From positions 2,513,001-2,577,000 of the forward strand of contig JAOTOL010001633.1 of NCBI GenBank assembly GCA_034440575.1: a stretch of DNA of 64,000 nucleotides, in the 5' to 3' direction. The DNA is from Imbricaverruca yamaguchii (taxonomy: Eukaryota > Arthropoda > Thecostraca > Neoverrucidae). The translations under genes were made by a program, and so were the position numbers. Below are positions 34,501 through 46,500 of the stretch, in pieces (position 1 is the first letter of the stretch; the number at the start of each line of letters is the position of its first letter). The notes under the pieces were generated by a model. That model did not search any database and was not told the DNA's origin. It saw nothing but the letters and a program-made list of their open reading frames with translations.

Positions 34501-37500
34501 GACCCACAGTCGGCACCTGTCTGTCTGTGTGGCGACTGGCCGCCACTGGACAGGACCCACAGTCGGCACCTGTCTGTCTGTGTGGCGACTGGCCGCCACT
34601 GGACAGGACCCACAGTCGGCGCCTGTCTGTCTGTGTGGCGACTGGCCGCCACTGGACAGGACCCACAGTCGGCACCTGTCTGTGTGGCGACTGGCCGTCA
34701 CCGGACAGGACCCACAGTCGGCACCTGTCTGTCTGTGTGGCGACTGGCCGTCACTGGACAGGACCCACAGTCGGCACCTGTCTGTGTGGCGACTGGCCGT
34801 CACTGGACAGGACCCACAGTCGGCACCTGTCTGTCTGTGTGGCGACTGGCCGCCACTGGACAGGATCCACAGTCGACACCTGTCTGTGTGGCGACTGGCC
34901 GTTACTGGACAGGACCCACAGTCGGCACCAGTCTGTGTGGCGACTGGCCGCCACTGGACAGGACCCACAGTCGGCACCTGTCTGTCTGTGTGGCGACTGG
35001 CCGTCACTGGACAATACCCACAGTCGGCACTTGTGTCTGGCGACTGGCCGTCACTGGACAGGACCCACAGTCGGCACCTGTCTGTCTGTGTGCACTGAGT
35101 GAAGACGGCGTGTTCAGTGAGGCACAACTGGGACCAATTACGGCAGTTGGAGTTTGTAGTGCTTGTCCGTAACCCCCCCCCCCACAATCATGCAGCCTGC
35201 ACTGACCAGCCTGCGAACAATTAAGTACCAATCTAGTGACAAGTTCACAGGCCGAATCTAACAGATTCGAGAGCTTTTTGCACGCCATAAATTATGCTAG
35301 TTTAGGCTCGAGATGGGTTCACCACGGGTCCTTGCTCTGTGAGAATCGTCAGGTAGATTGGGCTTCCACATCCCGACAGCATCAGATGCCATCCGCTGGG
35401 GCACCGAGTCCGAGTTAATATCTTTCATTATAGTGTGACGGCAGATCGCGTCATCTATTTCAGCGATCCTAGGCACCCCTAGAATACCAAGTTGCTGGCT
35501 GTGCTCGAAAGATGACCAATTCCGCATTTTTTTCCATTTCCTGGGAGCAGTGTTCCCAGCGAACATGGCCATTTGTCATGCGTTATCCTACTAGGGTCAG
35601 TTTTGAACGCCCGACCTATAAACCCTATGCTGTGTCCAAACCTCCGGAAGCGCACGGCTACCGAGCGTGTTGTAGCCGCGTGCACCGGACGGTGCAGCTA
35701 TGATTGTATCGGAAACACGGTTTCTGTTCACGCGATATTTGGTCAATCGTCGTGGACGCTGTGTGCCGGACGGTGTAGGCATGACTGAACACGGCTGCTG
35801 TTGACGCGCGTCTTCGTCAGTCATGCTGGCGCTGTGTACCCGGCGGTGTAGCTGATGCTGCCGATGGGCTTTCGGTATCAGACACATCGGTTTTCAGTAT
35901 GCATCGTGGGATCTGGCCTTCCACATGGTCCCGTTCGCGCTGGTGGATCTGGACTTTGCCAAGGAGCAGCTGCTGCTGTTCCTCAGAGAGTGGTACATGC
36001 ACCCGAACGGTCAGATACCGGGTGAGTGTGTGCGACAGAACAGCCCAGGGTGGGTGTCTTCATTAATACCCACCCACCATTATGACGTCAAACATGTGCG
36101 CGAAGCTGGCGGCAACTACCACTGGAAGGCAATCCAGTTTGGAACAGCCCTATAGCTTATCCCGCGAACTCATACCTGTCGATTGGGAAGTCAATCATGA
36201 TGTGACATGACTTACGATAGGACAGTGCCTTTGTAGCCTTAATATATTCTTTGTTTGAATTGGGTTGTACGACGGTGATATTAAAGAGCGCTGTGTACGC
36301 CACCACAGAACGCAATATCACGAGCGCTCCTGCATGTTTCAGCATACGAGTTTGCGTTTGACGACGTGAACCCTCCGGTACACGCGTGGGCCGTGCGCAA
36401 GGTGTTCAAGGCGACCGGGCCGCCGAAGAAGCGCGACACACAGTTCCTGGCGAGATGCTTTCAAAAGCTAATGTTGAACTTCACCTGGTGAGTACGGGCC
36501 CATGGGTGTGTCGAGCAGCTGATGTTGAATTTCACCTGGTGAGCACGGCCCCACGGGTGTGTAGAGGAGCTAATGTTGAACTTCACCTGGTGAGCACGGG
36601 CCCATGGGTGTGTCAAGCAGCTGATGTTGAACTTCACCTGGTGAGCACGGACCCATGTGTGTAGAGGAGCTGATGTTGAACTTCACCTGGTGAGCACGGG
36701 CCCACGGGTGTGTCGAGGAGCTAATGGAACTTCACCTGGTGAGCACGGACCCATGGGTGTGTCGAGGAGCTAATGTTGAACTTCACCTGGTGAGTACGGG
36801 CCTACTGATGTGTCGAGCAGCTGATGTTGAACTTCACCTGGTGAGCACGGGCCCACGGGTGTGTCGAGCAGTGGATGCCCTGGCACCGATTGCGCTGGTT
36901 GGTCGTCTTGGTCTTCCCTATGAGGCGATCACACCCGGTCTTGAAATCAGGGGAAGTTCTCGAAGACCCCTGTCCAGCTTCCAAACTTAACATTGTAGGA
37001 GGACGAGCTGGTATCATTGGAAAGCCCTTCACGAGTAGTATTTGAAAATGACGTTACTTTGGATTTTAGATACTTTGAAAATCAAAATGGTGGTTTTCGA
37101 GGAAAAACCGTAGGTTCAAAAACATTTTATAGCTGCATAGTGGGGTAATTTTGGTGGTGAAATGGAACTTTTTAACTACTTAAGCAATCAATACTCGGAA
37201 TTAATATAAAAAACAGGAGTATCTAAATAGGCTTAGCTCACATTTCGCACTTTATCGTCACCCGACCTCAGGTCATTTGACGGAGACCAAGTAAATTGGA
37301 TCCGAAAGTTATCCCGATGCTTCTGCACGCATACCAAAATAAAAATGCTATCGGAAGAGCACGCAAATTACAAAAAAAAATAACCAAGATGGGCACGATT
37401 GGTCGTGTCTCAGGTAACCGACCTGGCTTCAGACAAAATCACAGATACGTTTTTGAGGTACTGCCCAATTGCACACATCTAGTGAGCTTCATTTCAATAT

Positions 37501-40500
37501 ATCTTCGTGTATATAAGTTATCAATCATGAAACATTTTTGGAGTTGTTCCTCCTCCGACCTGAGCCAGATCGATGTCCTTATATGACCTGAGGTCAAAAT
37601 TGTCCCGCAAATGCACAAATGATGAAGGAAAATATACTGGAAATTGTATGGCGTAGTGCGCCGCCATTTTTTGTTATCGTGGACAACCTTAAGGGGGGGC
37701 ATAGCATCCGAGACGGGTCGGGTTAAGCAGTGGCATTTTAGTTGTGGTCGGCGAAGTTCCTGGACGGTGACGGTCGGGGAAGTTCCTGGACGGTGACGGT
37801 CGGCGAAGTTCCTGGACGGTGACGGTCGGGGAAGTTCCTGGACGGTGACGGTCGGGGAAGTTCCTGGACGGTGACGGTCGGGGAAGTTCCTGGACGGTGA
37901 TGGCAGGAGAAGTTCCTGAGCTGTGTTGGTCCGGGGAGTTCCTGGGCTGTGACGGTCCGAGGAGTTCCTGAACTAAGATGCGGCTGCTTCAGGAGTGATA
38001 TTGCTGATGACAGAGCCATATCGTAATGTAGTGGCTAGGCTAAGGTAGTTAATTGTGAACGATGTCATGCTCCTTGCTGGAGGGCCTAAGGCATTTAATA
38101 TAGTATGTGGGATACGAGGTTTCCTTTCGCCCCTTTGGCATATTTAGTGGTGGCAAACGCAGTTCTACAAATAGCTCATCACCAGCTGGGGTCCCATGTA
38201 CCACACGAATGCTTTACATTACAGCTGCTTATGACCAGCTAAAGTCTGAGCGCCGTGATATTCTGATGGAATGAGTGGGTCGTTGTTAACTAAGAAGGTG
38301 AGCAGTTAGCAACTCAATGCTATCTCAGGTCAGCAGTCAATTCACCGCACTCAAGGCCATCCATGTTAACCTTTGTGCTTGTTGTGTCGTCAGGTGGGTG
38401 AACAGGAAGGACCCGAGCGGCAAGAACATCTTCTCGGGTGGTTTTCTGGGTCTGGACAACATCGGTATCTTTGACCGCTCCAAGCCACTGCCTATCGCAG
38501 GCCAACTGGAGCAGGTGATGACCGCTAGGCTGTCAGATGGTGGTCAGATGGTGTTCAGATGGTGGTCAGATGGTGGCCAGATGGTGCCCAGATGTTGAAC
38601 AGATGTTAGCCAAATGGTGGGCAGATGTTTGTCATATGGTGACCAGATGATGGTCAGATGGTGGCAAGATCTTCGCCAGATGGCGGCCATTAGGTGGCCA
38701 GATGATAATGAGATGATGACCAAATTTTAATCAATAAGCGACAAGGGTCTCGTTGGAGCTTTCGCTGAGATTGACGACCGCATTTTTGAACACTCTGGTC
38801 GTCTTATTTTGTTGTCGATGGTAGTTTGTAAGGATTGCGTTATTGGGCATCACCAAAGTGACTGAATGGTCATGTCTGGAGCCAAAGACCAAGTTTGCTG
38901 GTGAGTTTGTAACTCAAAACCCTTCATCGTAGCTTATCGACTGCCAGCTTATTTACTACAGAGAAAACAATGTACGCAATGTAATACTACGAATAGATTA
39001 CATAACATAATAATTTATGTAACATTATGGAATCCAATTATTGATAATTAGTGATTGCTTTTCGAGTTTATTGAAACGGGGATCGTTTGCCAACTCGTTT
39101 GCTTGCTTCGCTTGCAATTTGCTTCGTTCTCTCGCTATCAACTGGCAGCTAAGGGGAAGACTGATTTGCTCGCCGCTGATTTCCCAAGCATATGTGACGA
39201 ATAGGGAACTTGATATGGATAACAAGCATATGAGATCGAGGGCTTGGGTAGCACGTTAGTGGTACGGTATTACCTGCCACATGAGTTACCTCCGGACCAG
39301 AGAGGGCTGGGGCAGCATGTGAGTGGTACGGTATTACCTGCCACACTGATTACCTCCAGAGCGGAGAGGGCTTCGGCAGCATGTGAGTGGTACGGTATTA
39401 CCTGCCACACGGGTTACCTCAAGAGCGGAGAGGGCTCGTGTAGCACTTGAATGGTACGGTATTACCTGCCACATGGGTTACCTCCGGACCGGAGAGGGCT
39501 TGGGCAGCATGTAAGTGGTAGGGTATTACCTGCCACACTGTTACCTCCAGAGCGGAGAGGGATCGGGTAGCACGTGAGTGGTAAGGTATTACCTGCCACA
39601 CTGTTACCTCCAGAGCGGAGAGGGCTTGGGTAGCACGTGAGTGGTACGGTATTACCTGCCACACGGGTTACCTCCGGACCGGAAAGGGCTCGGTGGCGCT
39701 GTACTGTTCCTTCTCTGAAGGTGGTCCCTTGCAGGCGGACGGCACAGCCTGGATGGCCTTCTACTGTGTGGCGATGCTGGACATCGCGCTAGAGCTGGCC
39801 GAGGTCGACCCCACCTACGAGGACATGGCCTCCAAGTTTTTCGAGCACTTCATCCACATCATGGACGCCATCAACAGTGCAGGACAGGGCGAAGGTGGGT
39901 CACAACTTCGTCCATTTACCACTTGTGCGCGTGGCAGCACTGTCGTATGATTGACACAGCAACGCATTACCGAAATAAACTGAGGTCGGTTCAGTCCTTA
40001 CGATATTGGCACTTCTCGCATCGAAAGTCTGAATGTGCTTATATTTGGGAATACAGCAATCTTTTTGTGTGGCCGAATGCTTTTGAACTGCTAATGCGAT
40101 GTACCTGCTGAGAGGTAATTTTTATCCTTTCAGTCCTGTTTGCGCGTTCTTGCGATCGTATTGATAACGTCCTGTTCCTCCTTATCCGGTAAGTTCGGTG
40201 TTCCATGCACTTAACTTTTCTTGTGGTCTGAAGCCAAGTCCGGATCGGTTTAAGTCTAAGTCGTCAGCTGGCGTTCGTCGGTGTCCTTCTTCCCTAGATG
40301 ATGGTCCTGTCCAAGATGCCATGGACCCCTTTTCCCTGCAGGCCTGTAGGATGGGCAGGGCGCTTCTACTTCGACTTCATCAGAAGTGATGGCGTCCACC
40401 TTTTCCCTGCAGGCCTGTGGGACGAGCAGGACGGCTTCTACTACGACTTCATCAGAACCGATGCCGGCTGCTCGATCCCGCTGCGGGTGCGCTCGATGGT

Positions 40501-43500
40501 CGGCCTGATCCCCCTGTTCGCGTGCCTGGTGCTCGAGGGTGGTCGGGTCAAGAAGCTCACCGGCTTCTGGAAGCGCACTCAGTGGTTCATGACCAACCGG
40601 AAGGACCTCTTTGGCAGGGTACGTCGTGGTCAGTGGTACCAGTTAGGGAACCCGCAGTTCGTATCCTTTTTATATTGAAATATCAACAATCTGATCACTG
40701 CGTGGAAAAATAATCACTGGGAAGTGCCTGATGTCAATATGCAGACAAAGCATGGAAGTCCATCCCCTTATTCTCATGTGGCCTAGATTTATTGATGCAC
40801 TCATGTTTTATGTTTACTCGCGTCATTTCTCTCTTGTGCAAACATTTACCGGTACGCGTCATTTCGCCTTTACCTTCAAGACATCCACGTAGTTACTATT
40901 CCAATGCAAGATGAGAGGTATTCAAAGTTCCACTGTCTTGGTCTTCAATATTAATACCTTTTTTTGGGGGAGAGGGGCACTAAACATGGCGATAACTGCT
41001 AGCCACCATGGACTGGGGGTGCATTCCATAGTGTTCCATGTTAAAAGTTGGAAATATCCATCCTTTGTCTGAAATAGTCCACGCGGAGTCCTTAGAACCT
41101 GAAATTGACTTAGCGAGTTCTTGCATTACACGGTGACGTTGATTGTCCGAGTCTCAAAACCGGTGATGACGGTGATCAGCTGGCCTGCCGATTGGCTGCC
41201 AGGTGGCGTACATGACGTCATCCAAAGACAACCTGGATAACTTTCTGCTGGGAATCCCCACGGAGAATCAGCTGGTGCGCGTGCTGCGCTATCTGCTGGA
41301 CGAGGAGGAGTTCCTCAGTCCGTACGGCATCCGCTCGCTGTCGAAGAAGCACAAGGTGAGGCTACTCTGGAATCTACCGTCGTCCTGTATATGATGAGCT
41401 CCGGATTCGTGTTGAAAAGAGTGGCCACAGAACGTGCTCAAGATCTATTTTCCATCAGGAATACATTTCTGGCAACAACGGAACGGCTGGCGTCCCAACA
41501 GCACCTATATGTGGAGAGTTAGCATTGAGCCACTGACTGCATGCAAAACATCAGTCGTATTTTTACCAACTTTCATCCAAAGATTTCCACTGAGACACCC
41601 ACATTTTGTGCTCGAAGAAACTTGTTGCGGTGATTTTCCGTACCGGTGGCCGTGTCGGGTCGTTCGGTCGCCGGTGACGTGAGTACACCACGCCATGTGA
41701 CCTGCGTGTCCCTGGGTTTGAACAGCCGGTCGACTCAGACGATAACGTGGCACCGAGTGGTCAGGTGACAATGTGGTACCGAGTGACCAGGTGACAACGT
41801 GGTGCCGTGTGGTCACGTGACGACGTGGTATCAATTGGTCCGAGTGCTGCCGTTGGCGTCAACTGCTGCCGTTGGCGTCAACTGCTGCCGTTGGCATGAG
41901 CTGCTGCCGTTAGCGTCAACTGTTGCCGTTGGCGTCAACTGCTGTCGTTGGTGTCAACTGCTTCCGTTGGTGTCAACTGCTTCCGTTGATGTCAACTGCT
42001 TCCGTTTGTGTCAACTGCCGCTGTTGGCGTCAACTGCTGCCGTTGGTGTCAACTGCTGCCGTTGGTGTCAACTGCTTCCGTTTGTGTCAACTGCTTCCGT
42101 TGGTGTCAACTGCTTCCGTTGCCGCAGGACCACCCGTTCGTGGTGCAGCTGAACAACGAGCAGTACTCGGTGCCATACGTGGCCGGCGAGTCCAACACAC
42201 ACCTGTTCGGCGGCAACTCCAACTGGCGCGGTCCCATCTGGCTGTGCGTCAACTTCCTGCTCATCGAGGCCCTAGACCGGTGAGACACAGAGTACTGCAC
42301 AACCTAGTCAGCTGTATGGATTCGGTGCTGAGGCGGGCCTTGCAAGGCTTTCGAGGCCCTAGACCGGTGCAACACTGCACTGCAACCCTCAGTCAGCTAT
42401 GCAAAGGCGGTACCAAGCCCGGCATTGGAAATGTGTTGCGAAGTGCATCGAGGGTGCGCTGGGCGATCCATGTGCGGCAGTTAGAGATACTTCGATTTGT
42501 GTGTGATGCCTTCGTTTAGGGTTAGCGTATTCATTTTGGGCTGCTTTGAAAACATTAGAGGTGGTTGAGCACCACGAAACAATATAGGTAGCTATATGCG
42601 TGGAGAATGAAGCGTTGTAGGTACTGTAGCTGGAGAACACACCCTGACTCCTGCAACAAAGCTTTCAAAACAAATTGCGCGGTTAAGCCCAATATGCAAC
42701 GCCCAATATGCAACGCCAACTTTTTATCCTCCATGTGGCCTGCTATACAGTTGTATCATTTAATTACATCTAATCATTTAATTACAGTTACAGTCACGCA
42801 ACTTTACTGCTGATTATCCGCCTATGATTATCCACCACTAAAGTAGTAGTCACTAAGATAGCTCGGAATGTTTAGCATGTACCATAGCGAGCGATATTAA
42901 TGCTGTCTTAAGACTTATTAAATATGACGATATGAAGGTGGCCAATTGGCTGCGATAATGCGTTCTCAAGGCTCCAAAAATCCCCTGGCGTTCGATACGT
43001 ATGCACTCTAGGGCTTCATGTGTGTCAATGTTTCACATGCAAGCGAATCCCAGTGCAGCACTGTAGCACGGGTGGCTGACAGTTCCCCTGCTTGAGACGC
43101 GACTGTGTGCCGTCAGGTACTACTTCTTCTACGGGAAGCGGTTGACCGTGGAGTGTCCGGTGGGCTCGGGGAAGCAGATGACGTTGCGCCAGGTGGCCTG
43201 CGAACTGGCATCACGCCTCATCAAACTGTTCGTCCCGGACGCCCACGGCAAGAGGCCGTGTCATGGTGAGTGCTGACATTGAGCGCGCGATCCAGACGGA
43301 AACTGCGCCGTCTTCACGAGGGACAGGCTCCTGGGTCAAGCCAAGTGATGTTACATTAACTCATTGGACCTTACATTTACGTCGAAAGGGCACAGAGAAC
43401 CACGCGATATAAGAATTAACCTAACCATCATTCCCCATTTTTCATCCGAACCCCAAAAACAAAACTGAAATTATTACGCCAAAACGCTTGCAGACCAATA

Positions 43501-46500
43501 CAGCAAGACAATATCGCCGGGAACCCAAACCTCCAAGACCAACTCAAAGCGGAAGGCCAAACAAAACTAGCTGCGGTAATCCTCCCCACATCTCCGGTTG
43601 CAAAGAGTAGCCGAGGAACTGCATGACGATTTCAACAATATCATAGCAAAGGCTCACAAATCACAAGCGACTACCATCGTCAGCGCCAGCGACTATCACC
43701 TGAATGGAAGGACAAGCATTAGAGGCCACACCGACGTCAACAAATTCAATGCGATCAGTGAAAATATAATGGACCAATTCCGAACAAAAGAAGCAAAGAC
43801 ATGGAAACAAGCGAACGACCTGATCAGCGCCGGCAGCAAGCGCAGCAAAACACGAAATTAGACATATTTAGACAATTACACAATACATTCACAAGTCAAG
43901 TCACAAGCTCACTCGCAAAGCATTCCATACACATCCAACGGGACCCGACCCAACAGTAGCAGTCGGGTCAGTCCGCGACCGTGACCTTGACCTCTCAACC
44001 CGTCGGTCAGATAGCCAGCTAAATTACGAGCTAGTTTGAAGCCGTCCTTTCCCTCACAAGTCTTCTGCAGTGGGTATTTTAGTGGGTCTCGCATGCAAGA
44101 CCCACTTCCTATCCTTGTTTTCCTTTGATGAACATGCGTGCTGTTAATTCAAACTCTTTCAAGTTATCTCCAAAAGTGCGTTCACTAAAGCATTCCTAAG
44201 TTATGCATACCAAATGCAGTTTTTCAGACAACATATATGCATACAGGTCACCATTTTTGTTCATAGAACTTCTGGCATTAGCATAAAACATGATGAACTA
44301 TTCCTTTCCTTGCTTGCGATATTTCTCACATCGGCTATATACCCATGATCCGTCTGGTTTCCCTGAACCCTACTCAGAACCTCCTCGTACATATTGCTGA
44401 GTAGTTCCACTCCTCTCGTACTCAGATGCAGCCCATCTAATGCAAATATTTCAGTCCCTCTAAAAAATCCCCCGCATAAATATAGGAAATTTTACCCATA
44501 CTCCTTGAAAATTTTGGTCACCCTGATGTTTAGTCCAATGGCCCTAGCATACCATTCTACACTTGTGATTACCCTCGGGGATGGATATTAGACTCCCTCC
44601 TACTTTCTCCTTACCTACCTATCGGAACCCTGTACTCTTATTGTTTCCTCAGCTTCATCTCTTCTTACAGCATTTACACCAACATGTTCAATTACTGTTG
44701 CACCTTCTGCACTTCCCCTCATCTCTCCTCCTAACATATCCCCTGCATCCTTTACTAGGGCCCCTGGGAAGCAGACTCGAGCCTTTCTACTCGAATTCTT
44801 ACTACAAAATGAACAATCAGTATATCTAAAGCTTGAGTCCCTTACAATTAAAACCTCTCTCTTGTTATCTTTGGCTACCTTTTCACTCCCACCTCCATCC
44901 CGACTACCATTACTTTTCCTCTCGTGCAATTCATCAAACCTACTATGTATTTCGAGACCAGTGTCCATCTTACTGAAAGCCATCCTAGTGCTCCTACGCC
45001 TAGTCACAGTTCACTCCCCTCTACTATATTGGTCTCCGCTACTATCACCATCACTTGCGCTCCTGGAATCCTGCTCCTGGCCGGCTTGACTATCATGACC
45101 CATAATGAGTCCCACCACTAAATACCTCAGACGTCCCATCTCCGTTGATAACATCTCTACCTTTCTACTCAAATTCTCGAATATCCCTCTACACTCACAC
45201 TTTACACAGCCACCTTTCATGCCTTTTAAACTGAGTTAGAAAGTAATTTAATTTGTGTTTTGTTCTCCTTTTTGCTATTCTTACTACTCACTAATATAGT
45301 TTTTTTTTCTCTCAAGATATCAGGCTATCTATCAACTAATGTAACTGGTCGGTGCACGAGCTAAATAAGTTAATGTAATTGACGCTTACTTGCTACAATG
45401 AGCAAAGCAACTATCCCACTTACGGAAACTAAGCCAAGACAACTTCTGCAATTTGGAAAACCAAAGGGAGCTAGCTATTCACTATAGCTTATCATGATAT
45501 ATCAGGTACCAGCGATTAACGGAAGCTGTTCGACATCAACAATATATCCATCTGAATTTATTAAACACCTAATCTAGTTTCACTCACACAAACGAAACAA
45601 CGAATCAGCGCTCTGCTTACAGAAGCAAAACTAAGTGAAGCCAAGCCTGCAGTTATCTTATTGATCCAATGACCTTACCAGCTACGAACTCAAACTAGTA
45701 AATATGCAACTCCTTAACTTTGACGTACACCGTAAAGTCGGTACTATTATAGAGACTGTTTGGCTGTGGCACAGCTTTTCGCCAGATAAATATTGCTCTC
45801 TAAAATAAATAATAATATAATCCAAATGAAGCCTAGATAACCTCTACAATCATGAAGACATAAAAACATAAAGACATAAAAGATTAGTGCAACTATGAGC
45901 CACATGGGCCCTTCTTGGCTGCACTCTGTACACTCAACCAGTTGCCCACCAAATTCGTCGATCAGCCCTCCCTGTAATACTGAAAAGCAAGCCCTCTATT
46001 CTTATAATGATTGTCTATGCTGTTTTTAAAGACGTTCAATGTGCTGCTACTTACAATGGTTTCTAGAAGCTGGTTCTAGTGTTCTACTACCCTGTTGGTG
46101 AAGAAAGACTGTCTTAGCCCTGTTCTGGTGTGGTTAACTTTAATTTTGAATTGATGACCTCTAATGGCATCATTTCTGTTAAATTCAAACATTTCCCAAA
46201 GTATCCCCTCTCCAGACCATGGACAAATTTAAAGACCTCGATGAGATCTCCTCTCAGCCTTCTATATATAAGTGAAAACATATTCATACTTCTTCAATCT
46301 GTCCTCATATGCCAGGTTGCTTATGCCATTAACCATTTTTGTAGCCCTCTTTTGTACTCTCTCTAAAAGCCAATAATCTTTTTCATAGCTAGGAGACCAA
46401 GCTTGGATGCAGTATTCCAAATGTGGCCTGACATATGCACAGTAAAGCTCCCTGATGACTTCCACACTTCTGTATGATATATTCCTATTTATTTCCCCAA

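Larger units (their letters stand above)
36881..38393. other. intron 9, distal part
   Basis: It contains the dispersed repeat at 37260-37727 and the 26-bp array at 37740-37970. No exon is seen up to 38393. Confidence 0.7.

Noticed and set aside
31845..35187. Many overlapping frames of 150-519 codons on both strands
   Set aside because: By-products of the 53-bp array of intron 7; all frames show the same translated unit.
36386..36990. Repeat peptides [17 protein letters not shown]
   Set aside because: Out-of-frame translation of the 51-bp exon 9 array; the real exon ends at 36487.
40342..40412. First copy of the exon 12 start as coding
   Set aside because: It reads CTG TAG, a stop, where the true exon has Trp.
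41457..41530. Possible extra exon after CCATCAG ([20 protein letters not shown])
   Set aside because: Exons 13 and 14 join in phase to give SLSKKHK-DHPFVVQ without it, as the family expects, and its frame has no fitting donor.
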